From NCBI GenBank assembly GCA_023376005.1, contig CM042143.1, forward strand, positions 85,951,189-86,015,188: 64,000 nucleotides of DNA, given 5' to 3'. The stretch comes from Doryteuthis pealeii. Taxonomy: Eukaryota; Mollusca; Cephalopoda; Myopsida; Loliginidae. The notes under the pieces were generated by a model. The model saw only the letters and a program-made list of their open reading frames with translations. It searched no databases and was not told the origin of the DNA. Positions within the stretch are counted from its first letter, which is position 1, and each line of letters begins with the position of its first letter. Below, piece by piece: positions 32,020 to 43,544 of the stretch. The translations under genes and the position numbers were made by a program.

Positions 32020-32165
32020 ACACGTGGTATAATAGTTAGTCATAGGAAAAGAACTCGTCGATCTGAGTTCAAATCCTGGACGAGGCTGTTTACATTTAAA
32101 ATAGTCTTAATCCCCTTGGTATGAATCTAACTATTCTCCCTCCAGCTTTGGATAAATTTCGTGTT
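32020..32165 (+). mobile_element. SINE family 2, 5' part
   Basis: Head with A-box-like 'acgtggtataatag' and B box 'GAGTTCAAATCC', then 'gaggctgtttacatt'. The copy ends early, at 'tttggataaatttcgtg'. Confidence 0.7.
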
Positions 32166-32388
32166 TTCAGGTGTCCAAAGGAAAATACTGTTTTAAATCG
32201 CTGTAAAATATAATTCAATGGATAAAAACTCATACAAATTATGTATTTAGAAAGATTGTTTTATTTTCTTTGCAACCATATAAATACTTTAAATATTGGA
32301 TCGGAAATACTGGAGAAATTGCGAGTTGAACCGATGAAGATACAAATTTGTCAATGCCCAACGATTTCAGTTAAAGTGCTGGTAATGC

Positions 32389-32393
<5 letters not shown>

Positions 32394-32437
<44 letters not shown>
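32394..32437. repeat. (TA)n microsatellite
   Basis: TA run next to a repeat Z copy. Confidence 0.9.
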
Positions 32438-32439
<2 letters not shown>

Positions 32440-32440
<1 letters not shown>

Positions 32441-32560
32441 AAGGCCCGAGGTTACAGTGGCCTGAACATTATGTTTATACATACCGCAATAAAGATGAGG
32501 ATAACAGCCCGAAACATAAAAATTATCCACATCAAGTCTCATCTAAAAAAAAAAAACACA
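32440..32560 (+). repeat. Repeat Z copy
   Basis: 'cagtggcctgaacattatgt', 'aataaagatgaggataacag' and 'cccgaaacataaaaattat'. Within it, 'gatgagga-taacagcccgaaac' resembles the stem II/GAAA half of a hammerhead but lacks the CU of CUGANGA. Confidence 0.55.
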
Positions 32561-33139
32561 CAGACAAGTAAATATTTTTACTTATGACCTTATGCCAGAC
32601 TTATCAGAGCTTAAATAACTTTGGTGTTTGTTTTGAGTATTTGCCAAGGATTTTGCAATGTCTAACAATTCCATTACTGTCAGAGGTTACCTGTACGCAA
32701 AATCGCTTCCAGCTTTTGCAAGTAAGAACTAATGTGTAAACATTCTCCACTACAATCACAATTCAAGACAGATAAAAGGAAGAGAGAAAAAATAACGCAT
32801 TGTTTCGCCATTTTTCTTTCATCTCTTGAGTAACCTCGTTTTCATCTTCCTGACGTCAGCCATCATAGAAACTAAGTCGATCTCCAAGTAGGAAACCAAC
32901 GTATTACTACTTTTAAGTTTACTGTCGTTTTCATCTTTTTTTTTTTTTTTTTTTTTTTTTTGCTCGGCAGGATAAAATTTCTTTGCAATTTCATTATTTT
33001 TCTGTTTCTCTCTCGTTGGTCCATATATATATAATATATATATATATATTATTACTTACCTTTTGTTTTGTTTTTTTGTTTTTTTTTTTTTTTTTTCATC
33101 TTTTATACTCAACATTCTTTTGTTGTCTCTTTCGCTTTA

Positions 33140-33355
33140 TAGATATTTGCTAAACTTTGCTTAGTCTGGCACAGTGCAGACTGGGGATAATTGGAGTAGG
33201 AAGATTGTGTTGCGCCAAATTTTAAAACAAGTGGAGCCAGCCTGCCTTGAAAATCAGTATTCAGAATTATTATTCTGTGTGTGTGTGCGTGTAATACAAT
33301 GAAGAACTGCAAATAAGAAAAGTGTATGCAAAAAAAATCTTAATGTTTCAATAGC
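33140..33355 (-). repeat. Repeat W, left part
   Basis: 'ttagtctggcacagtgcaga', 'ttgtgttgcgccaaatttta', (GT)n, then 'gaagaactgcaaataagaaa'. Interrupted at about 33360 by a LINE; the rest is at 34366-34690. An uninterrupted stretch is at 45545-45730. Confidence 0.6.
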
Positions 33356-33361
33356 AGAGCA

Positions 33362-34365
33362 AGTATCATCATCATCATGTCGCACATGCAGCACAGGTAT
33401 CCATGACAATCTCTCGCCAACCTTCCCTATCATTAATTGCACCTGGGAGCTCCTCTGCGGAGCAGCCAGCTTCTTCGCATAGCTAGTCAATGTAGGTCCT
33501 TGCTGGGCGCCCCACACTTGCATGTCCATGTGTTGGCTTCCACAGGAGAACGTCGCTTATGAGTTCATCCTTGCTTCTCCAGCACTGTCCTGCATGCCTT
33601 GTCCGTCTCACTCAGATAGTTTGTGAGATGGGGGGCAGGTGACCGTACAGCTGTTTCCTTGTGGGGTGCTGTTTCCACAACTTGTTCAAGACTGCACGCA
33701 GCATTCTTGTGCAGCTCCCATCAAGCTTATTCTCAAGACGCTTCGTTAGGGTCCAGGTGGTGCAGCCATATAGCAGCACCGACACAACTACAGCCTGGAA
33801 GAACTGTCGCTTCAGCTTGTCAGGGAGATCGGACCTCCATATGACTGATAAACTATTTGTGGCCGACCATGCCTTTACTATCCGTGTATTAACATCGCTC
33901 TCTGTGGAGGAGATATTACCACCCTGGTACGTAAATTGTTCTACTGGCTTTAGAGGCTTGCCGTTGAGTGTGGAGATGATTCCTTTATTTTTGAAACTCT
34001 GTTTTACTGGAGTTTACATAGAGGCTGAAATTCTTTGCTGTCTCCTCTAAGCTATGTAGCAGTGACTCAGCCTGTGCCGGTGTATCTGCAAGAAGTGCAA
34101 GGTCATCAGCATAGTCTGCATCTGTGACTGTTTGTTCGGGATATCGCCTGCTTCTTGCCCTTTTTAGTCTGAAACCTTTTTCTTTTATGGTATCTAATGA
34201 TGTTCGGAGTACGTAGTCTAGGCATATTATAAATATATATGGTGCCAGTGTGTCTCCTTGAAGGACTCCAGCGGTGATGTTAAAGAAATATGTGTCGCCA
34301 TCAGGTGAGCGTACCATCGCTTTAGTGTCTTTGTATAGCATCATTATAGCTGTAACCGTTCTTAA
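33362..34365 (-). pseudogene. LINE (RTE-like) reverse-transcriptase fragment, C-terminal third
   Basis: Minus strand. The 5' part (33985-34344) encodes fingers/palm sequence: 'GVLQGDTLAPYIFIICLDYV' followed by the catalytic 'TDADYADDLALLADTPAQAE', where YADD is the metal-binding motif of reverse transcriptases. Downstream blocks (frame-shifted) read 'RQFFQAVVVSVLLYGCTTWT' and 'KRLENKLDGSCTRMLRAVL'. The 3' end is an ATG/GAT trinucleotide tail near 33366-33378. 5'-truncated; endonuclease absent. This is the best-preserved LINE here. Confidence 0.85.
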
Positions 34366-34690
34366 AACCTGAAATTATTAAATTATGGATACTAAATTTC
34401 CATTACTTAAGTTTCAAAGTAAAAATACAATCCTCAGTATTCTAAATTGTGCTGATTGTGAATAATTAGAGTAGAAAGATTGTGTTGCCCCAAATTTTAA
34501 AGTGAGTGGAGCAACTCTGCCTTCACGTAGAAAAGACGTGATAACCGTCTCGTATAAGTGCCAAGAATGCAATAGCCAGAATGAAATACAAATGACTATC
34601 AAGTTGATATATGATCTGCCTATGCACAGGGAAAGATAACTCTGTTCTACCTATACATCTTGAAAATCAGTATTCAAAATTATCGTTCCG
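34366..34690 (-). repeat. Repeat W, right part
   Basis: Continues W after the LINE, but also repeats 'agattgtgttgccccaaatt' and 'cttgaaaatcagtattcaaa', so it is a second overlapping copy rather than a simple continuation. Confidence 0.5.
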
Positions 34691-34935
34691 ATAAAAGGTA
34701 AAACACTGAATAGTGGCGCCGGTTGGAAATACCCAATTATCCCCTTCTTGCATTGAATTTTCTTGATTTTTTGTTGGATTTTTCCTGTCATATCATTCGT
34801 TTTTTAATTGAAATGTTTTCATTCCTTATTTAATTTTTTTCTAAGGATAAAACATGAGACTTGAGACTCCAATGTCATTTTTCCTTATCACCGGCTGTTT
34901 GTTTTGAAAAAGTTTCGGTTGAAATGGCCCTTAAG

Positions 34936-34936
<1 letters not shown>

Positions 34937-34975
<39 letters not shown>

Positions 34976-35036
34976 ATATATAGGGCGTTCAAGAAATCTT
35001 AACAGTTTCTATTTCAAAAGTTAAAAAAGAAAATAA

Positions 35037-35066
<30 letters not shown>
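34937..35066. repeat. (CT)n and (TA)n runs around a lone mariner-like end
   Basis: CT at 34937-34956, TA at 34957-34981, then 'gggcgttcaagaaatcttaa', which looks like a single transposon terminus, and TA at 35039-35066. Confidence 0.5.
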
Positions 35067-35070
<4 letters not shown>

Positions 35071-35529
35071 ATATTTTAGCCATTTTGGGAACAAGAATAG
35101 GATCAAATATGCCATCAAATACATCACTGACCATTTTTGTAAATACATGTTCATTGATAAACTATCTTACAACAGTATGAGTGTGGTATTAATTATGAAT
35201 AAGGTATTATGGAGGGATACACATTGATGAGGTCAGTAAATTCTACCAAGTAATCTAGTGTTCCCCCACACGTTAAATATGACATTTTAAATATATCCTT
35301 TATAATAAAAAATATAGAGAAATGATTATTCAGGTGCTTTTCTTAATTAAAAACTTATGCCAAACTAAAAACAAGTTCAGTAAATTCATACTTATGCGCG
35401 TCATTGATCACGTCATCAGCTTTCGTAAACAAACGCGCATATAAAAATTAACGGTTAATAACATCATATTCACACAATCACTATACACTTAACATCTTTC
35501 ATTTTGTCCCTCACATAAACATTACTTAA

Positions 35530-35579
35530 CAGTGTCCTGAAGATGGTACAATATACCGAAATGCTTAAGTATTGACACT
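35530..35579 (+). ncRNA. Hammerhead ribozyme motif 3
   Basis: Plus strand: stem I AGTGTC (35531-35536), core CTGAAGA (35537-35543), extra U, stem II GGTA-loop-TACC, GAA (35558-35560), fully palindromic stem III ATGCTTAAGTAT (35561-35572), cleavage position U (35573), stem I return GACACT (35574-35579). Six perfect stem I pairs. Only the extra U after the core departs from the consensus. Confidence 0.65.
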
Positions 35580-35784
35580 AAAAATTGTTTCCTGATCATA
35601 ACATCCTGTGTTTGTTATATTTTTAAAATATTTTCTCCTCATACTTATGCACTGTATAAAATGTATTCATGTAAAAAGTAGCTGAAACTTATAGTCGTGA
35701 GAGTGTCAGGAGGAGGTGAGAAACCATTTATTTATTTTAAGTTTTATTTTGTTCTACTGGCTACAGTGTTATTTGATGACTTCT

Positions 35785-36062
35785 TAGGTTGGTTGGTTGT
35801 TTTTTACGGCATGTCAACCCATGTCGTGTTATTTTATGTCGAAGACGTTTTGTTTATTCATACTTCATGGGTATTCAATTTTTTAAACACATTTTTCTGA
35901 CACATTTTCTATCTATTTAACCCATAGATGGGCCTCTAACATATACTACCACCCGGGTTAGTGTGAATCTGGGAGTAATGGCGATAAAAGGTTACTCGGC
36001 ATTCCCCAGACTCGACATTCCCTAGAACTTCACCTATTAGAGGCAGTTTGACGTCATGACTT
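35785..36062 (+). repeat. Repeat V copy 9 (5' part)
   Basis: 'ttttacggcatgtcaaccc', 'ttattttatgtcgaagacgt', 'taacccatagatgggcct' and 'ctgggagtaatggcgat'. Confidence 0.7.
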
Positions 36063-36304
36063 CTTAGGAATGTAATAAACCATTAGCAAACTATGATCTT
36101 GTGCCAGACTTGGTAAAACTTGGAAAAATACTTATAATTTTGTCCTGTGAGTATTGAGGTTAATGAGCACTTAGAAACAGCAGAGATTGTAAAAAGTCTT
36201 GGCCTTATGCCAGACTAAGTAAAGTGTTATAAATTAAGATAATGGAATGTGACTCGAACATTTTTCCTTTGGTTTATCACTTCAAAAGATGCGACAATTC
36301 TTTT

Positions 36305-36308
<4 letters not shown>

Positions 36309-36342
<34 letters not shown>

Positions 36343-36581
36343 CTTCTTTCTGTTATGTTTCTGTGCGTCATTTTTCCTTTTTCTTTTTTCTTTCTCTTCT
36401 TCTTTCTTCTTTTTCATCATCTTTGCTTTTTTTTTTTCTTATCTTTTCTACTGTTGTTGTTTCTTTTAATTTCTTGGTATTTCCGCATTCATCCAATCCT
36501 CCTTCTTTCTTTCTTTCTTTCTTTCTTTCTTGCTTCCACCTTTCTTTTCTTGTCCCCCTTCTTAATCTCATTATACCTCTC

Positions 36582-36629
<48 letters not shown>

Positions 36630-36632
36630 CTT
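36309..36632. repeat. Poly-T, TTC-rich and (TTA)n tract
   Basis: Poly-T at 36309-36342, CTTT-rich stretch, (CTTT)n at 36503-36530, (ATT)n at 36583-36630. Open frames here are artefacts. Confidence 0.85.
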
Positions 36633-36934
36633 TGTTTTTCTGTGCACTCGTTTCACCTTACATAGTAAGTAAGGAATTTCTAAGCTATATATCGGAAGTG
36701 TGTTACTCCTATTACCCAGACAAGAAACGACTAAATTCGATTTGGAATACGATTCTTCCCAAGACTTTATTTTTGTTTTTCTTCACTTCCTTCTTGCTCC
36801 GGGCAACATCTTCCACTTCGGTATCACCTTTACATGAGTTCTGATGTTAAATATTTGCCTTTCTTTTTTGTTGTTGTTGCATTATCCTTCCGTAACGACA
36901 TAATTTGGACAGCATCTAGTGGGTCGGCGGAGAC

Positions 36935-37185
36935 AGCAGCGGGGAACTTAGTGACAATCAGTCGGTAGAGCACACGCCTTGGAACCACAAGATTCCCGGT
37001 TCGATGCCGGTTTTACTATAAGTAGTACAGACATGTGTGGTAAAGTGAGGAGCTGATGGTAAGTGTGGCGCCCCACCTCAGACGCAAAAAATAATCTCCT
37101 TGGTCTAGCGCTAGTGAAAAGGGGATAGACACCCTTGCTGTCTGGCTGATGCCAACATTAGACCACCCCACCGACTTTACTTCTT
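36935..37185 (+). mobile_element. SINE family 1, full length
   Basis: Head with 'cagtcggtagagcacacg' and B box 'GGTTCGATGCC', then body from 'gtggtaaagtgaggagctga' to 'accgactttacttc'. Confidence 0.8.
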
Positions 37186-37227
37186 TTTTTAATTCTTTTT
37201 TTTTTTTTTTACTTACAACTGAATTTT

Positions 37228-37438
37228 AAACTGGACTCATTCCTTATTTTCATCTTTTCATTATGTTTGATTGAAATAGATTTGCATTATCGCTTCCGCG
37301 TTTTCACCTACTCTCTCTATCTTCCCCTACTCTCTTTCTTTCTTTCTTTCTTTCTTATTATATCTTTTCTGTGTCGCATGTCCTTTTTCTTCCGTTTCTT
37401 TCTTTATAATAAAAATGGAATAGTCCATTATTTAGCTA
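37228..37438 (-). mobile_element. Helitron family 1, central fragment
   Basis: From 'ttttcattatgtttgattga' to 'gtccattatttagct'. Both termini missing; joined directly to repeat D. Confidence 0.65.
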
Positions 37439-37439
37439 T

Positions 37440-37790
37440 TGTATGAATGTATGTATCAACCTGAATCTGTTCATATCTATCTATCTGTATATTTATTTAT
37501 CTATCTACCTGTCAATCTATCCGTATCTATGTATCTCAATCATTTTGTATCTATGTATTTATCTCAATCTATTCGTATCTGTCTATTCTATACTGACAGA
37601 AAATGAAATTGCAGTTACGCTGATCTTAACCTAGGTACAACGTGGGTATGCGGTATAGTGAGTATTCTAATAAAATCTTTAACGTCTTTGGACATATTGA
37701 GACATAATAACAATTAAATCGATCAATGTAAGTGTACAGGCCTACGCTAACGCCTAAGGTCAATAAACAATGTACTAACAGACATGTTGA
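37440..37790 (-). repeat. Repeat D copy 3 (inverted)
   Basis: Reverse complement of 3160-3500, including the GATA array and the 'gctgatcttaacct' block. Confidence 0.75.
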
Positions 37791-38262
37791 CATACAGTGT
37801 GATAATTTAATTATTACAACGTTTTTTTGCTTACTCAAGAGCTATTGCAAATTACTTTAGTATGTAAAAAGTATAATAATCTTTCTCTCACTCTTTTCTT
37901 TCTTTCTTTCTTTCTATTCATCTTTTCATTATATTCAACTGAAACAAATTAGCGTTATCGCTTCCGCACGCTCACCTACTCTATCTTTCTTTCCTCTACT
38001 CTCTTCCTTCCTTCATTTTTTTCTGTGTAGCATGTCCTTTTTCTTCCCTTTATTTCTTCAAATAAAAACGGAATGGTCCATTATTTAGCTGAGATGACGA
38101 CACTCGTAAGAAATAAGAATTCGGCGGATAAGCAACACCAGATAATCAGTATTTACATTTTTGCATTTCATCTTGGTCGATTTGGACGGTCTCATTTTTA
38201 ACCAGAGGGTATTGCAATATGATAACGGTCGTACAATTAAGGAACACTGGCATTAGTGTATA
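37775..38262 (-). mobile_element. Helitron family 1 copy joined to repeat D
   Basis: Inverted counterpart of 2690-3156: degenerate 3' end reading TTAG, a TTTC-rich centre, and the 5' region up to 'ggaacactggcattagtg'. Confidence 0.7.
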
Positions 38263-38515
38263 AATATGTATCTTAGCAAGTGAGTTCTAACTCCAGTCGT
38301 TCCATTACGTTTACTCCCGGACTAATAACAAGTTAAGGCAGCGCTGACATTGAGTCAACGTTTGGTCTGAAGATCGCATAGGTGAGAAACTGTCAGTAAC
38401 CAGGTGTTGACTCAATGTCTCTACCATATTTTACACGCTTCTAAGACAACTAGAAAAAATTCCAAGCAGCTATCATATATACCTACAGAGAGGCATACCT
38501 GAACTCCCTAATAAC

Positions 38516-38518
<3 letters not shown>

Positions 38519-38561
<43 letters not shown>
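38519..38561. repeat. (TA)n microsatellite
   Basis: TA run. Confidence 0.9.
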
Positions 38562-38564
38562 TTA

Positions 38565-39003
38565 GGAGTTTGATTTAGAAGGCTATCACAATGCAGGTGT
38601 AAAGAAAATAATAATAATACGGTAACAATGGTGTTGTGTGTTAACCTGCATTTAATTCTTTAATCTCTTTTTCAAAAGATCACTGGAACTGAAGCAGTCT
38701 AGTTATGGCATTTCTTTTTAAATGAATTTTTTTTTTTTTTAAATTATGGTAATTTATATATGTATTCTCGTGTTGTATGTTTACGTGAATGCGTTTTTTT
38801 TTTTTTTGGGGGGGGGGGGGTTTGTACTTGTGCGTATGTTGTCATGTGCGTGTCCATGAAAATGCGTGTTGGTTGTGACGTTATGACTGTATCCTAGCGC
38901 GGGATTGCACGTGTGTATGTGCGTATTAAAGAGCGTATTTGTGTTTGGTAGCCATGGTGATGTATAATATTTCGTGTTGGATGTAATATAAATCAATTTA
39001 ATC

Positions 39004-39005
<2 letters not shown>
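38565..39005. other. Unassigned
   Basis: No feature recognised apart from T and G homopolymers near 38800-38820. Confidence 0.3.
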
Positions 39006-39006
<1 letters not shown>

Positions 39007-39042
<36 letters not shown>

Positions 39043-39130
39043 GTATATGATGAGGCTAGAGCTCAGAAAAAAAATTTGAAATTTTTTTGAGTTTCTGGTT
39101 GAAATAAATTATAATAGGATGACGGTTTGT
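39007..39130 (+). ncRNA. (ATT)n followed by degenerate hammerhead-like unit
   Basis: After an ATT run, 'atgatgaggctagagctc' and 'gagtttctggttgaaataaa' form a long stem II followed by GAA and an ATAA-A-TTAT stem III. The core reads AUGAUGA, so the essential C is lost and stem I is absent. Relative of the unit at 47479. Confidence 0.4.
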
Positions 39131-39352
39131 TAAGTTTTTCTTTCTTTAAAAATTAGATATTGCTCTGTATATAATCTAATTTATTGATTATTATACATTG
39201 ACCTCTCTTTAGGGACTTATAAAAATCCTTGTATGAATATATGTCTGAACCTACTAGAGTATACAGTATGGTTATACAGTGAGATTTCGAAGATCCCAAA
39301 AATAATCATCACTTATAACCAGTCATTTGGATTACCTTACACACACACAATA

Positions 39353-39386
39353 TATATATATATAATATATATATATATTATATATA
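39353..39386. repeat. (TA)n microsatellite
   Basis: Interrupted TA run next to a mariner end. Confidence 0.85.
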
Positions 39387-39388
39387 CT

Positions 39389-39650
39389 AGGGTCATTCAA
39401 TAAATACGCGGAATTTTGCCTAAGTATTTGGCAATAAGAAGCACAGTTTCACCTTTTTCAAGGAAATCAATTGTGATATGTCCTTTCATGTTAAAAAAGA
39501 TTGCCAACATTCCCTACTCTTCTAATTGCAGTGCCCATGACTTTTTCTGTACCGGAGAGTCAGTGTATTTCAAATCCATGCCCTATCTTTTCAAATCCGA
39601 CTCGTAATGGCAAAGCCATGTTTAGCCCATTCATAAACATTTGTGACTAA
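39389..39650 (-). pseudogene. mariner relic, internally deleted
   Basis: Minus strand reads 'NMKGHITIDFLEKGETV', a mariner catalytic-core motif (IDFLEKG), joined to 'LLIAKYLGKIPRIY' and a stop, close to the terminus 'gggtcattcaataaatacg'. No matching inverted end is found, so it is truncated. Confidence 0.5.
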
Positions 39651-39984
39651 AACATATTTCTCTCTCTACACATCACACATTCTACTATAAATTTTACATG
39701 GTTTGAAATGAAAGTATGTATGTTCTTTCATTTGATACGAAGCCATCTAGGATATTTGGTAACATACCTCTGCTCAAGCCGGGAACACTATGTTTGATTT
39801 GTTGATACTTTGAATGGCCTCAAAAAGAAATTCTTCCGAGATTCATTTTTTTCCTATAAACTAATTCCAAACAATGCAGAGTTTAAATTTCTGGAGAGAA
39901 AAAAAATCTTTAAAATATTTTTATTTAGCTTGGCACGTATCAGCATTAGACATGGCCGTTCACTTTAAAAAAGAAAAGAGAAAA

Positions 39985-40285
39985 AAGAAATAGAAAGTTA
40001 AATTTGTGGAGGGAACGTAGAAAAGCGAGGGGTTAGAGGCTAAAAAGAGAGAAAGTTAAATTTGTAAAGGGAAAATAGAAAAGCGAGGGGTTAGAGACTA
40101 AAAAGAGAGAAAGTTAAATTTGTGAAGAGAAAATAGAAAAGCGAGGGGTTAGAGGCTAAAAAGAGAGAAAGTTAAATTTTTGAAGAGAAAATAGAAAAGC
40201 GAGGGGTTAGAGGCTAAAAAGGAGAGAAAGTTAAATTTGTGGAGGGAAAATAGAAAAGCGAGGGGTTAGAGGCTAAACAGAAAGA
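39985..40285 (+). repeat. 58-bp minisatellite, about five units
   Basis: Unit contains 'agaaaagcgaggggttagag' and 'aaagttaaatttgtg'. Units are highly similar with single-base and one-base indel differences. Confidence 0.9.
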
Positions 40286-40494
40286 GAGCAAAGAAAGATG
40301 GCTTCAGAGGGAAAAGGGGAAAATGAAATTGAATTAAAAATAAGGGTGTGAGCAACAGAAAATGAAATACTATGAAATTTTATCAAAATGACTCGGCATT
40401 TTAAAATTCTATTTTGCATGCGGTAATTATCATTTTTTGCCCATTTCAAATTTATGGATGCAAATTAAAATGTTCGTGACAACTATTTTAGAAA

Positions 40495-40560
40495 TACGAG
40501 GTGTGTTCGAAAACTCTCATGACTGAAACTATACTTACCAAAATAGAAATGAATAATGAA
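40495..40560 (+). repeat. Single mariner-like terminus
   Basis: 'gaggtgtgttcgaaaactct' resembles a mariner TIR; no partner end is seen. Confidence 0.3.
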
Positions 40561-40589
40561 GGAAACTTTAATTTTCTTCAAAATAAACC

Positions 40590-40915
40590 ATATACAGCAG
40601 ACCATGCCTTTTCTATGCGTATGTTGACATCACAGTTTGATCTGATTTCACATACCTATTGTTGCTTTCTCGAGGCTATGCAGCAGTGATTCGGCTTGTG
40701 CAGGTGTATTTGCGAGAAGCGCTAGATCATCTGCGTAGTCCACATCTGTAATAGTTTCTGTAGAATATCACCGGCTTCTTGCCTTTTTTCAGTCCGAGGC
40801 CTTTTTCTTTCATTATTCCAATGGTGTTCCTAGTACGTAATCTAGCCAGATTATAAATGGAAATGGTGCTATTGTATCTCCTTGTGAGACTCCAGCGACA
40901 ATGTCAAAGAAATAA
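40590..40915 (-). pseudogene. LINE reverse-transcriptase fragment
   Basis: Reverse complement encodes the YADD neighbourhood ('DYADDLALLANTPAQAESLL'), related to 33985-34344. Frames are interrupted and both ends truncated. Confidence 0.7.
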
Positions 40916-41031
40916 CCAGCGTTATTTTGGCTATTCTGTTTATTTAACTTATTTTCATGTTTGCATTTTAAAAAAAAGACTAACCGTCCCTCCTAAAGAT
41001 GTGGCGCCCTGTACGACTTCCTATGTTGCCA

Positions 41032-41546
41032 ATATAATAATACTCGTGTTCCTTAATCTTCCAGCCGTCATCATCTTGCAAAACCCTCTGGCTAAAAATC
41101 AGATCTTCCAAATCATCCAAGATGGAATGCACGAATTTAAAACCTTATTATTTGGTATTTCTTATCCGCCGAATTCTTATTTCTTATGGGTGTCGTCACC
41201 TCAGCTAAATAATGGACTATTTCGTTTTCATTATAAAGAGAGAAAGGGAAGAAAAGAACATGCGACACAGAAAAATATAATAAGAAAGAAAGAAAGAAAG
41301 AAAGAAAAAAAGAAAGTTGGGGAAATATTGAGAAGCGGCGTGAGCGCACGAAAGCGATAACGCTAATTTGTTTCAATCGAGCATAATGAAAAGAAAGAAA
41401 AGAAAGAAAAAAAGAGTAAGAGAGAGTTAAATCAAGATTATTATAGTTTTTACATATTGAAGTAATCGTAATAGCTCTTAGGTAAACATATCAAACGTTG
41501 TAATAATTAAACTATCGTACTGTGGTATAGCCACAGGTCCTGCTAG
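41032..41546 (+). mobile_element. Helitron family 1, near full length
   Basis: From 'aataatactcgtgttcctta' to hairpin CTGTGG-TATAG-CCACAG and CTAG (41543-41546), followed by T. The centre has GAAA repeats. Confidence 0.8.
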
Positions 41547-41965
41547 TGTTGTCAGTATTTCGAGCCGACTCTGTTAACTGGGGCCAGGTGGATTCGCATA
41601 GATTCTACGAGTGCACCTGCAACTCTGGGAGGATTCCTTGGATATAATAAAACAACAATCATTAATTTATAGCCATGACATAAGGAAGAGAAGGTGTTCA
41701 AGGTCAGATCAAAATGGCTGCCATTCTAAGCGAAATCTGATGTTACCATGACAACATTCGACATTAAGTGATGTAACCCTTGACCCCACCAAATCAGATC
41801 TGCAACAAGGAACAATACCGATTGTCAAAACCATTATGCACGGACGAACAATGTGCGTACACAACTATCATACCTGCCTTTCATTCACACAGATAAACGC
41901 CACATGTATTCGCACATGCGCATACAATTGGTAACAAGCTACGCTCGCTAGTCAATTAAGTATTA

Positions 41966-42082
41966 CTAGCAGGACCTGTGGAAAACCGCAGTATGGTAAT
42001 TTAATTATTACAACGTTTGATATGTTTACTTAAGAGCTATTGCTAAATAATTCAATATGTGAAAAACATACTAATCTTGATT

Positions 42083-42172
<90 letters not shown>

Positions 42173-42225
42173 TTTCGTTATGTCAGATTGAAACAGATTA
42201 TCGTCGTCATCACTTCCGTGCGTCA

Positions 42226-42286
<61 letters not shown>

Positions 42287-42509
42287 TTTTTTGTCTTTGT
42301 AGAATGTACTTTTTCGTCCTTTCTTTAACTATAATAAAAGCGGAATGGTCCATTATTTAGCTGAGGTGAGGTGATGATTCTCGGCGGATAAGCAACAACA
42401 GATAATCAGATTTACATTTTTGCATTTCATTTGGGACGATTTGGACGGTCTGATGTTTAACCAGAGCGTGTTGCAAGATGATAACGGTCGAACATTTAAG
42501 GAACATGAG

Positions 42510-42520
<11 letters not shown>
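41966..42520 (-). mobile_element. Helitron family 1 with two long (CT)n tracts
   Basis: CTAG at 41966-41969 after an A, hairpin slightly altered, CT runs at 42087-42168 and 42235-42282. The 5' end runs into a TA microsatellite (42516-42540). Confidence 0.8.
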
Positions 42521-42540
<20 letters not shown>

Positions 42541-42727
42541 TGTTTGGGGAAGGTAATTAGACCACTGCTGTGGTCTGGTATTTTACTAAATTACAAGTAA
42601 ATAGCCATCCATATATCTTACTCCTTGAATAAATTATGGAATTATCACGAATAAAGGATCTGTCCAATTTTTATTTAGCAGTAAATGAACTAATAACTGA
42701 TAAGATGCAAGGTATTCACTACTCCTT

Positions 42728-43043
42728 GTAGAAGCAATACATTGTAGTGGGATTCCAATTACTGTCAAATTGAACAACAACTAACTAAGGATAACTACAT
42801 TTGTCCACAAAGCAGTTCATATTTATAGCACTCAGGTATATTCTATACTTGCATCTGGGTGATTCCATACCTTTAGTCATGATTGGCTACTGGTCTTAGT
42901 GTGGTTATGGTGCTAGATAAATATCCACCATTCGGCATTATGCTGGTAGCAATGCAGGTTCTGTATTTGAGTTACAACTTGCTTGCTGCATTGTCTGCCA
43001 ATTCGACGGTAATTGGAATCCCACTGTGACGTATTGCTTCTAC
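42728..43043. mobile_element. MITE M3 (uninterrupted copy)
   Basis: 316 bp with inverted ends of about 46 bp: GTAGAAGCAATAC, a 5-base variable block, then AGTGGGATTCCAATTAC. No ORF. A second copy at 63028-63951 is split by an LTR-like insertion, so this copy shows the empty site, near 42938-42946. Confidence 0.8.
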
Positions 43044-43107
43044 ACCCCTGATAGAAATTATGGAATTAGTACGCTCAAAGGATGTTTACATAGGACTTCT
43101 TATTTAG

Positions 43108-43310
43108 CAGTAAGTAAAGTCTGCGGAGTGGCCTATTTTCGGTTTCAGCTGAGGGTGTCTATCCCTTTTTCACTAGCACTAGACCTGAGAGATTGTTTTA
43201 TGTCTGAGATGAAGTACCACACCTACCATCAGATCCACACTTTACCACACAGATTCAATCTGTGCTACTCATGCGCTGAGTTAGAAATAGCTGGTATCGA
43301 GCTGGTATAT
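43108..43310 (-). mobile_element. SINE family 1, head truncated
   Basis: Minus-strand body from 'gtaaagtctgcggagtggcc' to the B-box region; the A box is missing. Confidence 0.7.
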
Positions 43311-43359
43311 TGAAATGGTATATCGAAAGCTGGTATATCAAAATAAGATCTTTTTTTAC

Positions 43360-43485
43360 GTGGTGATTTTTATGGGGCATCCTCTGCGGATCAAACTCGC
43401 TATTCCGTAGTAACAGATCTGCAAACGATCATTAAACCATGTTTTTATCTCATCTACCCAGGATTTGCCGGGTAGCGGCTGCTAG
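43360..43485 (+). mobile_element. Helitron family 3, 3' end
   Basis: Hairpin CTACCC-AGGATTTGCC-GGGTAG then CTAG (43482-43485). The base after CTAG is A, not T. Upstream block 'gggcatcctctgcggat' is shared with 50060. Confidence 0.6.
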
Positions 43486-43544
43486 ATAACAGATAAAAAG
43501 CAAAATATTTTTCTTTAATTGCTGAACATTCTGGACACCTGTTG

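Noticed and set aside
33623..34050. Plus-strand frames over the LINE
   Set aside because: Shadows of the minus-strand reverse-transcriptase fragment.
34985..35010. New mariner element
   Set aside because: Only one terminus-like sequence, with no inverted partner or coding remnant.
36249..36672. Phe-rich frames of 127-138 codons
   Set aside because: Translation of poly-T and TTC/TTA microsatellite.
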